Origin: an uncultured Myxococcales bacterium
Lineage (GTDB): Bacteria > Myxococcota_A > UBA9042
Length of the DNA: 64,000 bases
Direction of reading: 5' to 3'
Assembly (NCBI GenBank): GCA_903842345.1
Contig: CAIMLR010000004.1
Span: 1 to 64,000 of the forward strand
The notes beneath the pieces are model-generated. The model saw only the letters and a list, made by a program, of their open reading frames with translations. It was not told the DNA's origin and ran no database searches. The number at the start of each line of letters is the position of its first letter. Positions within the stretch are counted from its first letter, which is position 1. Shown piece by piece: positions 1 to 9,305 of the stretch. Made by a program: the position numbers and the translations under genes.

Positions 1-147
1 CTGGCGGTGCTGATGAGTTTGGTCAGGAGCTGCGAGGCGGTGGGCGTGAATCCGCAGGAGTATCTGGCGGATGTGCTCATGCGGGTGCAGGACTGGCCGG
101 CGGCGCGGGTCGAGGAACTGCTGCCGGAGCGGTGGAGTGCGCCTTAG
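1..147 (+). CDS. IS66-family transposase (TnpC type), C-terminal end only
   Basis: The open frame enters from the left edge and ends with TAG, leaving the last 48 residues. The pattern LVRSCEAVGVNP, then EYLADVL, then ELLPERW is the C-terminal signature of IS66-type transposases, which follows the DDE catalytic core. The catalytic residues and any TnpA/TnpB partners lie outside the window, so activity cannot be judged. The visible part has no frameshift. It fits the view that the left part of the window is accessory DNA bounded on the right by a tRNA scar near 9.7 kb. Confidence 0.72.
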   Translation: MAVLMSLVRSCEAVGVNPQEYLADVLMRVQDWPAARVEELLPERWSAP

Positions 148-160
148 GCCGGGCGGTTAC
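148..160. repeat. Possible right terminal inverted repeat of the IS66 element
   Basis: The 13 bases just after the transposase stop, read on the minus strand, start GTAACCGCCC. IS66-family ends usually start GTAAGCG, so this could be the right tip of the element. The left end is outside the window, so the match cannot be confirmed, and no target duplication can be tested. Confidence 0.3.
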
Positions 161-642
161 GCAGGTCCCGGCGCGGCTGCACGCTCGCGCGACGCCAAAG
201 CGCGCGGAAGCGATTGAGATTTCGCGCGACATTGTGAGCGAAGGACCGGTCGACGCGGTGGAGGCGAACAAGGAGTTGACCTGGCGGGGCGTCACGCCTG
301 CGACGATCCGGCGCGAGGTGATCGTCTTGATCCCGTCCGGCGAGACCGCGACGAAGCGCCTCGCGCACCTGAAGCTACCGGTAGGCGCCGCAACGAGTGG
401 ACCGAGCGCGTGTGGACCGGTAGAGCGGCCGCGGGCGCACGGGTGCGCCGGAGTCGCCAAGAACCAAACGCTTTGGGGCCGCAACAACCCTTGATCAGCC
501 GGTCACCCTCGGTTCCGGCGCGGCTCTGGACGCGCTGGTGCCGCCGACGGGCCCGACATGGTCGGGAAGTTTGGCGAGTGGCCATGCTCGGAACGCCTAT
601 CGACCGCCTCGCGCGCGTCGATGCTCTCCAGTTCATCGTTGA
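148..642. other. Intergenic, no supported gene
   Basis: Apart from the possible IS end at its left edge, this 495-base stretch holds only overlapping short open frames on both strands. They start without a ribosome binding site and their translations resemble no family I know. It separates the transposase tail from the 3' end of the large minus-strand lipoprotein gene. It may be decayed insertion-sequence or island DNA. Confidence 0.5.
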
Positions 643-3600
643 TCAGTAGAACCGCGGGTAATTCCCCGTCGGATTGCCGGTGACCTGCCCGTAGCAACCG
701 CCATAGAACGAGCTCGGGTCGTACATGGATAGGCAGACCGCACCGCCTGTCGCCCATTGTCCCGTGCACTTGGTCGTCCACTCCAGTGGGAAACCGAACA
801 GCTTGACCTCGGAATGGAACAGGCCGGGGGCTTCGTAGCCAGCGCCGTCGCACAAATCCACGCGCTTGCCATTTTCAAGACGCACGTCCGGACAATTGAG
901 CTCTTGCAGCAGGTTTACCCACACGCCCTTGCCGCTATACCAGTCAAACACGAACTTGTCGGTTGGCCCGCCCGGCAGTGGATGGTTGCCGATGTCCCAG
1001 CCCCAGCTGCTCAGGGCGGTCCACCCGGAGTAGAAGTCGATGGGATCGGCGGGCCACTTGGGAAACGGTCCGGCATAGCCGGTCGTGCCGTTGCCGACGT
1101 CGTGTTGCTCCCAGTACGGCGATTCATAGCCACAGCAGACCTTGTCGTACGGGCACGTCTGGATCGGCGGGCCACCATTCGGGTCGGGATTGGGTTCCGT
1201 CGTACCGATCAAAGCGGGATTGGGCGGCACTTGCTTGCCGTCGGCGGACATTTCGAGCGCACCGATGAAGTTGTCGTACACCACCGCTTGACCATTGCCC
1301 ACGACGCGCAGCTGCGTGACCGGATGGTAGGGATACCATTTGTCCATGCCGCAGTAGGCCAGGGCATCCGCCGCTGAGCCCGGCTTCTTGCAGCCGGATG
1401 CCTTGCCGCTCTGCGCGATCTTGTGCGGATTGGCACCGCCCTCCAACGCGAACGCCAAGCGGTCTTCCACGCCAAAGTTCTTCAGCTGGCATCCCAGGTT
1501 CGGTTCAGCGCAAGACTCTGTTTGCGCGTGGTTCATGTAGAGGCCGCCTTCGCGCAGGATGGGCTGCCAGTACAAATAGCGCGGCCCGGCGCCAAAGTCG
1601 TAGGCCTCCAGCGCGATGTTGCCGCCGTCAGACAGACCGGTGTAGACAAAGCCCGGGAAGCGGTACATCACGATGTGCAGGTCGTCCCGGTTCGCGCCGG
1701 TCAGCAAGGCCGCCTGCCCCGCGGTGAAGTCACCATCGGCAAACTGCACGCTGACGTCGTTGATGACGGCGGCATTGAGGGTGTTGTTGCTCCAGTCGCC
1801 GTCCACGGGGTCGGTCGCCTTGCCGCTGAAGCTGAGCTTGGCCGTCGTCGGACTTGTGACGACCAGATCGGCCACCAAGCCCGCAGGCACGCCGGTGAAC
1901 GTGCCGATGTGCGTGCCGGGCGCGGCAGTGAACGTGTCGCCTTCCAACGTGAACGTCCCGGTCGTGGTGATCGTGCCATCATTCAGCGGTGCGTTTTCAT
2001 TGTAGAAGTAGCGGGACACATGCAGTTCCCGGGCGTGCCAGTCCAGATGCAATGGCACGGCTGTCTCCGCCGGCCAGGTGAAGTGCTTGAAGTCCGCCGG
2101 GATGAACACCGCCGAGAAATCGACGATGCCAGCGTGCAGAATCGGCGGCGCGCTCATGCCGGTGAACGTCACCTGCGCGGTCGTGGGCCCCGTCACCTTG
2201 ATCTGCGGCGTGAGGCCCTGGGTCCAGTCACCGGTGAACCGCGGCAGGTCGTAGTACGACGCGATGGTCGGGGGCAGGACCGTTCCCGGCTTCGCCTTGA
2301 ACTCCTCGCCGCCGTTCAGGGTCAGCGTCACCACGGTCGGCACCGTCCCATCGGCTGCGGCGGCGTGCTGAAAGGTGGAGATATTGCTGGTCAACGTCGG
2401 GGTGTCGTAGAACGCGAGCGAGAACGTGCTCTTGGCCTGCAGGATCTGCGACGTCGGCAAGGGCAAGCCGCCAACCGTGGTGAACGGTGTGACGGTCGTC
2501 GTCGGCGTGTCGTGCCAGCCATCGGTGAACTGGCAGGTGAACGGGCCAAAGTTGCTGCTCGAATCCAGGTTGAAGTCGGTCGTGATAAGCGTCCAACCGA
2601 TCGTGTTGATGTTGTAGATTTGCGCGTGGGTGGAGGCGACGGACGGGGTGTTGATGGCGCACGTCCCGACCCCGTTCCCGACGGCATCGACCGAGCCAAG
2701 GTAGTCGTTCAGCGTCCAATTGTAGGTGCCGTTGACGTTGATCGTGCAGTTGATGCAGCGCGCGATGATTTCGCCGATTTGGCCGTTGTTGTCGTAGGTC
2801 TCGTGAAAGACCTTCTTGTTCCACGCAATCATCGGCTGCGCGGTCGCGGCGGGCTGCAAGGTGGAGAACGAATCCACCGTCACGGTCGCGACATCGGGCG
2901 CCGTATTCGGGTCGGGAATCAGCAGGTCCACCTGCCCCGTGGCTTCATGGCGGTGCAGGACCACGCGCGTGTCCAACGTCGGCGCTACGCCGGTCAGGGA
3001 CACCGTCACGGGCGCCCCGAACGTCGTCCCGGTCGGCCCCAACTCAATCGGCGTCCCGATCAACGTGCCGTCGGCGAACGCAATATCCACGCCGCCAATG
3101 ATGGTGATCAGCGTGTCTTCGGCAAGCGCGCCCGGCGGAATGGACACGGTCGTGCCCGCACCGGTCAGACCCGCGGGCATCTGCACCGTACCGCCCGCGA
3201 CCGCCGTCACCCACTTGGCGGCCCCGCGGCCGATGTGCAACGCGTACGGCATGGCCTGGTTCGGATTCTGACTGGAAACGACCGCGTAGTACGTCCCGGC
3301 CGCCAGCGTCAGCGTCACCGCGGAACACAGGTTCACGGCGCTGATGTTGTCATTTTGCCCAAGGACCGTTGTGGCGTCCTGCGCCAGAATGACCAGCTGC
3401 GTGTCAATCTGGCCGGCCGCGCACGTCGGTTGCCCAGCCATGGCAGGCACGCCGCCATCGCGAATGGATGCCGCAATCAACGTGCCGTCCGTGTCCACTT
3501 GGAACTTGAAGTAGTCGGCCTGCCCCGGCGAACTCACGACGCCCGCGACAGCGCTGACAATCGGCATGGCAGTTGCGGGCGTGTGGTTGTCCGGCAGTTC

Positions 3601-5310
3601 ACACGGCAAGCCCGGCGCGTCCACGCACGTCCAGGGTGTCACCGTCACGTTCAAGGCATAGCCCACCGGATAGCCTTTCAAGCCCGTCACCGGGTCCGTT
3701 ACCGTCAGCTGGCCCGCGCCGGTCACCGCCAAATAGTACGTGCCGGCGGTGGCCACGCTCCAGGTCACCGATGAGCAGAAGTTGGCAGCGGCATCAAATG
3801 GCGGGTACTCCGCGTGGATGTCGTCATTGCTCGTCAGCTGCTGCTGGTCCGGGCCGTAGAGCGCAAGCTGCGTATTCAGATCAGCAAGGGGTGGGAACAC
3901 CGTGGCGGTACCGCACGCATTGCCGCCCAGCGGATCGGAGGTCGTCGCCGTCAGGACCGCACCGGCCGGCAGGTCGATCTTGTAGTAGTCAACGCCGCCG
4001 CCCAAGTGCCCGGCAATCAGGCTGCCCATCGGCGTCGCCGTCGTGAAATCGTCATTGGGCTCCGTGCCCGGCTGCGTGCCCGTGCAGGCGCCGGTGTCCA
4101 ATCCGCAGCCAGGCGTGCACGCCAGGGTGCCGCCGGTGTAGCCCAACGTGACGCAGGTCGTCTTGCCCAAATCGGCGCCGTCACAGGCTTCGTTTTCCTG
4201 CTTCACGCCGTCGCCGCACTTCCACGCTTGGATCTTGGTCAGCAGGCGGTACGGCTGGTTGACGTCATTGTTCTGCGCGTCACTGCCGTACCCCATCGTA
4301 CCGGCATAATACCAGCCCGGCGTGGCGGCATTGATGACCAGCGCGGAACATGCGTTGCCCGGCGCCTTGTCATTGTTGGTGGCCATCTGCACGAGCGCGC
4401 TGTCAAAAGCCGCCAATTGCGTGTCCAGGAATACCCAACCAACACCCGCCGTTTTTTTCCACACGCAGCCGTCGCCACCGGTCGGGTCGACAATTTCCAC
4501 GTACACCGTCGAGGGCGCCGCCACGTAGAACTTGAAAAAGTCGGCGTCCCAGTTGTCAAACATCTGGTCAGGTTGGAACTGGCCATCGATGGTGCCGCAC
4601 GTTTCATTGGCCACGGCCGACCCGCCGGCGATGTCGTCCTTCACGAGGTTCAGGCCGACCTTGCTGTTGTTGGGCTCGGTCTCGGTCGGGCTGCCCGGCA
4701 GCGTGGTGCAGGTCTTGGCGTCGCAGCACACACTGGCGGCACCGGCAAAGTCGCAGTCTTCGCCCGCCTCCAGGATGCCGTTGCCGCAGACCGTGCCGGG
4801 GCAGGCGATCTTGTCGCCACTGCAGGTGCCCTTGTGGCAGGTGTCGGCGCCGGTGCACGGGTTGCCGTCGTCACATGGGCCGTCCTGCAGCGTGTGGGTG
4901 CAGACGTTGGCCGCGCACGCGTCCAAGGTGCAGGCGACCGAGTCATCGCAGTCGCTGTCCTTGGTGCACTCCGGCGGGCTGTCCGGCTGGCCGTCGGCAG
5001 CGGTGCCAGCATCGTCCTGCGTGTCCACGCCTTCGGCGTCCAGACCGTCCTGCGCGTCCGCAGCGTCAGCATCGCTTGGGGCGGCATCATCCTGCACCGC
5101 ATCGGTTGCCGCAGCGTCGAGCGTGTCCGTGGCCGAGCCGATGTCCCCGGCATCAACCGCGTCGCCATCACTTCCCGTGGCGACATCGGCGTCCGTGCCG
5201 GCGAGTGCGTCCGCGTCCGCGCCGTCACCCGTGGAGGCAGCGGGTTGACTGCACGCAGCGATGGCGGCCAAACCGGCAAACAAGGCAATAGCAGAACGGA
5301 AAGAACGCAT
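643..5310 (-). CDS. Giant secreted Cys-rich lipoprotein with PPC-like and ZU5-like domains
   Basis: A predicted 1555-residue surface or periplasmic lipoprotein. I chose the ATG at 5310 because GGAG lies 4 bases upstream and the product then begins with a lipoprotein signal peptide (lipobox AIAAC, lipid Cys20); the frame extends further upstream but without a signal. Residues 21-112 are almost only Asp, Ala, Gly and Thr, a flexible tether. Residues 113-200 are Cys-rich, with the CGNGILEAGEDCD motif of myxobacterial Cys-rich repeats, and a second copy (CGDGVKQ..ACDG) follows near residue 370. Several segments starting TEPNDD or LPDNHTPATA, then DYYKI or DYFKF, look like bacterial pre-peptidase C-terminal (PPC) domains. 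Residues about 695-820 resemble a ZU5 domain. The remaining 700 residues are Thr/Gly-rich beta-like sequence and a Cys/Trp-rich tail. No catalytic motif is visible, so function is unknown; adhesion or surface display is a guess. Confidence 0.85.
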   Translation of the reverse strand: MRSFRSAIALFAGLAAIAACSQPAASTGDGADADALAGTDADVATGSDGDAVDAGDIGSATDTLDAAATDAVQDDAAPSDADAADAQDGLDAEGVDTQDDAGTAADGQPDSPPECTKDSDCDDSVACTLDACAANVCTHTLQDGPCDDGNPCTGADTCHKGTCSGDKIACPGTVCGNGILEAGEDCDFAGAASVCCDAKTCTTLPGSPTETEPNNSKVGLNLVKDDIAGGSAVANETCGTIDGQFQPDQMFDNWDADFFKFYVAAPSTVYVEIVDPTGGDGCVWKKTAGVGWVFLDTQLAAFDSALVQMATNNDKAPGNACSALVINAATPGWYYAGTMGYGSDAQNNDVNQPYRLLTKIQAWKCGDGVKQENEACDGADLGKTTCVTLGYTGGTLACTPGCGLDTGACTGTQPGTEPNDDFTTATPMGSLIAGHLGGGVDYYKIDLPAGAVLTATTSDPLGGNACGTATVFPPLADLNTQLALYGPDQQQLTSNDDIHAEYPPFDAAANFCSSVTWSVATAGTYYLAVTGAGQLTVTDPVTGLKGYPVGYALNVTVTPWTCVDAPGLPCELPDNHTPATAMPIVSAVAGVVSSPGQADYFKFQVDTDGTLIAASIRDGGVPAMAGQPTCAAGQIDTQLVILAQDATTVLGQNDNISAVNLCSAVTLTLAAGTYYAVVSSQNPNQAMPYALHIGRGAAKWVTAVAGGTVQMPAGLTGAGTTVSIPPGALAEDTLITIIGGVDIAFADGTLIGTPIELGPTGTTFGAPVTVSLTGVAPTLDTRVVLHRHEATGQVDLLIPDPNTAPDVATVTVDSFSTLQPAATAQPMIAWNKKVFHETYDNNGQIGEIIARCINCTINVNGTYNWTLNDYLGSVDAVGNGVGTCAINTPSVASTHAQIYNINTIGWTLITTDFNLDSSSNFGPFTCQFTDGWHDTPTTTVTPFTTVGGLPLPTSQILQAKSTFSLAFYDTPTLTSNISTFQHAAAADGTVPTVVTLTLNGGEEFKAKPGTVLPPTIASYYDLPRFTGDWTQGLTPQIKVTGPTTAQVTFTGMSAPPILHAGIVDFSAVFIPADFKHFTWPAETAVPLHLDWHARELHVSRYFYNENAPLNDGTITTTGTFTLEGDTFTAAPGTHIGTFTGVPAGLVADLVVTSPTTAKLSFSGKATDPVDGDWSNNTLNAAVINDVSVQFADGDFTAGQAALLTGANRDDLHIVMYRFPGFVYTGLSDGGNIALEAYDFGAGPRYLYWQPILREGGLYMNHAQTESCAEPNLGCQLKNFGVEDRLAFALEGGANPHKIAQSGKASGCKKPGSAADALAYCGMDKWYPYHPVTQLRVVGNGQAVVYDNFIGALEMSADGKQVPPNPALIGTTEPNPDPNGGPPIQTCPYDKVCCGYESPYWEQHDVGNGTTGYAGPFPKWPADPIDFYSGWTALSSWGWDIGNHPLPGGPTDKFVFDWYSGKGVWVNLLQELNCPDVRLENGKRVDLCDGAGYEAPGLFHSEVKLFGFPLEWTTKCTGQWATGGAVCLSMYDPSSFYGGCYGQVTGNPTGNYPRFY

Positions 5311-5558
5311 GGGTCTCCGGTGGCGCAAATTGGCGATATGCGCCAGATGTGGATATTTGCAGGAGTCGGCTGGCCGCGCAGCGGCGTGGAGGGTGCGGGA
5401 ATTGGCCGCGGTTTGCAACGCCTTTTGTGGTGGTGAGGTGGGTTCGTTGAGGCGCGGATTGATGCGCTAATTGGCGTAGGCCATCCGGAATAGGTTCGCC
5501 AAATAGCGCACGCTTGCCGTGCCGTCCCGCCAAGCGGTCTTTTGACGTTACTGTCCCG
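5311..5558. other. Upstream leader of the giant lipoprotein gene
   Basis: This stretch holds no gene I can support. Close to the start codon it contains a 7-bp inverted repeat (TGGCGCA at 5321-5327 and TGCGCCA at 5339-5345, 11-base spacer) that could form a hairpin in the 5' leader on the minus strand. I see no convincing -35/-10 pair. The 21-bp repeat array lies immediately upstream of this stretch in the direction of transcription. Confidence 0.4.
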
Positions 5559-5705
5559 CGTAGCACAATCGCTACCATCGGTAGCATCCTAACCGCAATA
5601 GGTAGCAGCCTCGCTAAATCTGGTAGCTAATTTACTGCCATGGGTAGCTGATTCCAGACCGTTGGTAGTAGCCTCGCTGCTACCGGTAGTAGATCTGCTA
5701 CCAGC
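5559..5705. repeat. Array of seven 21-bp units headed by GGTAGC
   Basis: GGTAGC or a one-base variant recurs at 5559, 5580, 5601, 5622, 5643, 5664 and 5685, exactly 21 bases apart each time. The rest of each unit is only loosely conserved. In the first and last units positions 13-18 read GCTACC, so the ancestral unit may have been the palindrome GGTAGC-N6-GCTACC plus 3 bases. The array begins right after the stop codon of the small minus-strand gene and lies upstream of the giant lipoprotein gene. 21 bp equals two DNA helical turns and also seven codons, so it could be a set of phased protein-binding sites or a decayed heptapeptide-coding repeat. Nothing in the window decides between these. 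Confidence 0.8.
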
Positions 5706-5706
5706 G

Positions 5707-6054
5707 CTATGCCTTGGGCTTCCTCGTCGGTTTCTTGCGCTCAGACGTCTTGGTGCCGCCCAGCGCCGCGTACTCGTCGGAGTCCGTGCCAAACTTGCCG
5801 GCCACGCCCTGCCGCGCCTTGACGACCAACGCCTTGCCGGTCTTCCTGGCGGCGTTCTTGGCGTCCACCTGATCGCGCAATTGCGACGTCAGACCGCCAA
5901 TGCTCGCGATGCGGTTCTTGATGTCCGCGGCCACCTTGTCGATCTGTGCCGCGGTGACGCCGTTTTCCAGCTTGATTTTGCGCGTCGTCATTTCGCGCGA
6001 GATCGTTTCGAGATCCGCCACAAATGCTGCATCACTGGTCTTGCTGTTGCTCAT
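5707..6054 (-). CDS. Small basic protein of unknown function
   Basis: A 115-residue soluble protein. The ATG at 6054 has a purine-rich GGGGAAG stretch 6 bases upstream; an in-frame upstream ATG would add 12 residues without such a site. The N-terminal half (about residues 8-75) is helical and amphipathic, and the C-terminus is strongly basic, ending in repeated Lys-Pro-Arg-Lys after a YAALGGT-x-TSERKK motif. That kind of C-terminal motif recurs in small hypothetical proteins of planctomycetes and related bacteria; I recall no assigned role. A basic tail could mean nucleic-acid binding, but that is a guess. The 21-bp repeat array starts directly after its stop codon. Confidence 0.7.
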   Translation of the reverse strand: MSNSKTSDAAFVADLETISREMTTRKIKLENGVTAAQIDKVAADIKNRIASIGGLTSQLRDQVDAKNAARKTGKALVVKARQGVAGKFGTDSDEYAALGGTKTSERKKPTRKPKA

Positions 6055-6099
6055 GGTGTGCTTCCCCAGCCGCCGGATATGTGGCGGCAACGGTTGACT

Positions 6100-6127
6100 T
6101 CATTAGCCAATCCTCGCGACCTGTCAA
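6100..6127 (-). promoter_or_regulatory. Weak candidate promoter for the small basic protein gene
   Basis: On the minus strand a perfect TTGACA (-35 type, at 6122-6127) is followed after 16 bases by TAATGA (6100-6105), about 45 bases before the start codon. The -10 match is poor, so this is tentative. Confidence 0.3.
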
Positions 6128-6338
6128 AATTTCTCGCGGCAACGACTTGCCCACTGCGAGCGCGGCGGCCAGCCACCGGCACCGCCGCACACGAGCGGCG
6201 CATTTCCCGCAGTATCGCCGCACAAATACACGGTAAAATCCATCCACGCTTGCTGGAGCCACCGCGCTCCCGTACGCTGCGCGCACGCCCGCTTTGGCGA
6301 ATTCCCCGTCAGCTTTTTATCCCGCCACGCGAGGTTTC

Positions 6339-9305
6339 ATGCGTTCCGATTTCCGCAGCCGTTCTCTGTCCACTGTGGTCTGGCTTCTATGCGCGGTCGC
6401 CGCGGTTGGCTGCGGCACCAAGACCGCGGCTGACGGCGAGGATGCCGCCACCAGCGGCGAGGACACGGCGGACGCAGCGGTCAACGCCGACACCCAAGCG
6501 GGCACGGACGCCGCGCCCGGACCGGACACGATTGGCGCCGATGCCGCTGACGTCGCCGCGGATATCCAGCAGGACGCCGACGCTGCCCTGCCCGACGCGG
6601 TCAGCGCGGACGTGGCCGAACCCGACGTTGCTGGCGCCGACGCCGCGCCCGACACCAGCAGCCCGGACAGCGGCAGCGTGGACGCGGCCAACGCGCCGGA
6701 GTTGGGCAACTACGCCCTCAACAAAATCCAAGCCTTCGACCCCACCGCCATCACCACGCTGTCTGCCACGCTCAACCAGCCGGCCAGCGTCATCCTGCCC
6801 AAAGCGACGGTCGACTGGGGCGATGGCACGACCAGCGACGTCGGCCCCATCGTCGGCGGCACGCCGATCAGCGCCACGCACCAGTACACCACGCTCGGCA
6901 AGTTCACCGTCAGCGTCAGCATCTGCCTGGGCGCCGGCGTGCCGTGCAAGGATGCCATCGTCGGCGACGTCGTGGTGGCGTGCAGCCAGGACGGCTTTGG
7001 CGACTGCGCCAACGGCATCGCCGACGGCTGCGAGGTCGACCTGGCCAGCGACCCGACCCACTGCGGCAGCTGCTTGAAGGCGTGTGGCGGCGGCGACGGC
7101 AAGTGCGCGCTGGCCGAAAAGTGCGTGGCAAGCCAGTGCGCCGCGACGCCTGCGCCCGTTGGCACCGCGTGCCGCGCGGTCGTCGGTCCCTGCGACATCA
7201 CCGAGACGTGTGACGGCGCGAGCACCGACTGCCCCGGCGATGTCTACCAGAAGGGCAGCCTCTGCCGCGCGGCGACGGGCGACTGCGATATGCCCGAGTA
7301 TTGCCCCGGCGACGCGGCCGACTGCCCCGCCGACGCGGTCAGCGGTCAGGGCGTGGAATGCCGCGGCGCGGCCGGCGATTGCGACCTGGCGGAAGCCTGC
7401 GATGGCGCGAGCAAGGACTGCCCGGCCGACGCGCTTGCCGCGGCCAGTGCGTTGTGCCGCAAGGCCGTCGGCACTTGTGACAAAGACGAGTACTGCACGG
7501 GCGCCGCCGCGGACTGCCCCAAGGACGCACTCGTCGCCGCGGGCAGTGTGTGCCGGGCCACAGCGGGCCCGTGCGACATCCCCGAGACCTGCGACGGCCT
7601 CGCGGGCACCTGCCCCACGGACAAGTTTGACGGCAGCGGCACGACGCTCAGTTCGGGCGGCTGCGGCACCGCCGGTGTCTGCGACGGCAGTTCGGCGACG
7701 GGCGGCGCGACGCTGTCCGCCAAGGGCACCGTCTGCCGCGCCAGCAAAGGCGTCTGTGACCCGGAAGAAGTCTGCGATGGCGTCAACAGCGCCTGCCCCT
7801 ACGAATCCTACGCGTATTACGGCAAGAAGTGCCGCGAGGCGACCAACGGCTGCGACATCCCCGAGTACTGCGGTTATGGCAACGCCGACTGTCCGGCGGA
7901 GACCTTCGTCGGCCCGTACGGCGTGCCGCCGACCAACCAGTGGCAGTGCAGCCCGGACGCGCTTTGCTACAACGGCACCTGCGGCGGCGCGCTGATCTAC
8001 GGGCCGTTGTCCAGCACCCTGTGTGATCCGAACCAGGGCGGCGCGGCCTGCCAGTGCGCCGGTCCGGGCGTGGGCGCGTTGGCCGCGGCCGCATTCGCGC
8101 CGATCGCGGTGAACCTCTACGCCACGCAGATCGATGCACAGAGCGGCCAAGACAAGAGCGTCATCGTCGACCCGTCGACGATTCCCGGCGGCATCCTCAT
8201 CACCGGCAGCCTGTCCATTGTCAACAGCAAGGACCGCTTCAACGTCATCACCCGCGACGGTCAGGTGTTCCACGGCGTCGCGTTCTGGTTTGACCCGGTC
8301 GCGCAGAGCTACGGCATCAGCGGCATCGGCAACGCGGTCGTCACGCCGGTCGGTCCGGCCAGCGCGCCGCTTGCTGCGACTTTGAACGACGTGCTGCATT
8401 TTGCCCTGACGGACGACGGCACCAACGTCAGCGCGAAATTCTGGGTTGGCAACGCCGATCCGGCCAAAGTCACCACCGTCAACGCCACGTGCACCACCAA
8501 GCCCTACCGCGTCGCCGGCGGCATCCACTTCCTCAACACCAACGACGATTTCCAGCCGGTCCAGAACGGCGAGGTCATCGATCCGCGCGTCTACGCCATC
8601 GGCGGCGCTTTTCAGCCTGACAAGTTCTGGGATTTCAACACGCCCGCGCAGGCCGGCGTGGTCTACTCGAGCACGCAGGACCCGCTGACGCTGCCCGCCG
8701 GTGTCACGCAGGTGGCGACGACCGCGCCTGGCAATTCCATCGTCAAGGTGGACGAGGCCAACGGCGGCGCGCTGGATCTGGGGCCGTTGAGCGTCAACGC
8801 CGCGGGCGAAGCGAGCATCGGCATGTGGCTGTGGGTGACCAAGGAGGCCAAGGATCAGTACTTGCAGGGCGTGCTCTTTCCCATCCTGTCGACCACCACG
8901 GTCGAGGCGATGGACCCCAAGATCGCCGTCACCTTTGACGGCTGGTACATGCACCTCTCGGCGCCGGGCAACGGCAACGGCCAAGGTGTGTACGTCAGCG
9001 ATCAGACTTGGCATTACGTGCAGGTGAGCCACAAGAAGAGCGTGTTCTCGTTTGGCTTTCCGCCGGTGGAGTACACGAGCGTGAACTGGACCCTGACCGT
9101 GGATGGCGTCGCTGCGGGTTCATTCATCGAGATGGCCAACGTCACCAACGTCTCCGGCCACGTCGTTGTCGGCGTCGCCGCGGACATGACCGGCCTGACG
9201 CCGACGGCGCTGTACATCGACGACGTGCGCACTTTCGCGCTCGGGATTGACGGCGCTGCGGCGCCGGTGTGTGCGCCGACGCCAGCGTTCTCGTTCGCGC
9301 CCTAA
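6339..9305 (+). CDS. Secreted lipoprotein with PKD-like domain, seven disintegrin-like repeats and LamG-like domain
   Basis: A predicted 988-residue lipoprotein. The ATG at 6339 follows GAGG and gives a lipoprotein signal peptide (lipobox AAVGC, Cys25); an upstream in-frame start adds 15 residues that spoil it. Residues 26-125 are an Asp/Ala-rich tether. Residues about 126-215 resemble a PKD domain (WGDGT, then HQYTTLGKFTV). Between residues about 267 and 530 there are seven units of roughly 30-40 residues of the form CRxAxGxCDxxExCxGxxxxCPxD, the pattern of ADAM-type disintegrin domains. Residues about 767-985 resemble a LamG/concanavalin-type lectin domain. No metalloprotease domain is present, so this is a binding module rather than an ADAM enzyme. 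Attachment to surfaces, cells or glycans is inferred. The Asp/Ala tether and Cys-rich middle match the giant lipoprotein at 643-5310. Confidence 0.88.
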   Translation: MRSDFRSRSLSTVVWLLCAVAAVGCGTKTAADGEDAATSGEDTADAAVNADTQAGTDAAPGPDTIGADAADVAADIQQDADAALPDAVSADVAEPDVAGADAAPDTSSPDSGSVDAANAPELGNYALNKIQAFDPTAITTLSATLNQPASVILPKATVDWGDGTTSDVGPIVGGTPISATHQYTTLGKFTVSVSICLGAGVPCKDAIVGDVVVACSQDGFGDCANGIADGCEVDLASDPTHCGSCLKACGGGDGKCALAEKCVASQCAATPAPVGTACRAVVGPCDITETCDGASTDCPGDVYQKGSLCRAATGDCDMPEYCPGDAADCPADAVSGQGVECRGAAGDCDLAEACDGASKDCPADALAAASALCRKAVGTCDKDEYCTGAAADCPKDALVAAGSVCRATAGPCDIPETCDGLAGTCPTDKFDGSGTTLSSGGCGTAGVCDGSSATGGATLSAKGTVCRASKGVCDPEEVCDGVNSACPYESYAYYGKKCREATNGCDIPEYCGYGNADCPAETFVGPYGVPPTNQWQCSPDALCYNGTCGGALIYGPLSSTLCDPNQGGAACQCAGPGVGALAAAAFAPIAVNLYATQIDAQSGQDKSVIVDPSTIPGGILITGSLSIVNSKDRFNVITRDGQVFHGVAFWFDPVAQSYGISGIGNAVVTPVGPASAPLAATLNDVLHFALTDDGTNVSAKFWVGNADPAKVTTVNATCTTKPYRVAGGIHFLNTNDDFQPVQNGEVIDPRVYAIGGAFQPDKFWDFNTPAQAGVVYSSTQDPLTLPAGVTQVATTAPGNSIVKVDEANGGALDLGPLSVNAAGEASIGMWLWVTKEAKDQYLQGVLFPILSTTTVEAMDPKIAVTFDGWYMHLSAPGNGNGQGVYVSDQTWHYVQVSHKKSVFSFGFPPVEYTSVNWTLTVDGVAAGSFIEMANVTNVSGHVVVGVAADMTGLTPTALYIDDVRTFALGIDGAAAPVCAPTPAFSFAP

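Noticed and set aside
1423-3774. Long plus-strand open frame (783 codons) opposite the giant lipoprotein gene
   Set aside because: It is antisense to a well-supported lipoprotein, rich in Arg/Gly/His with no domain, and arises because GC-rich coding DNA leaves few stops on the other strand. Similar long antisense frames at 6387-9032 (minus), 9727-12042 (minus), 12482-14806 (minus) and 17077-18885 (minus) were rejected for the same reason.
5559-5705. CRISPR array
   Set aside because: The unit is 21 bp with a 6-base conserved head and no constant 25-35 bp repeat separated by unique spacers; there are no cas genes.
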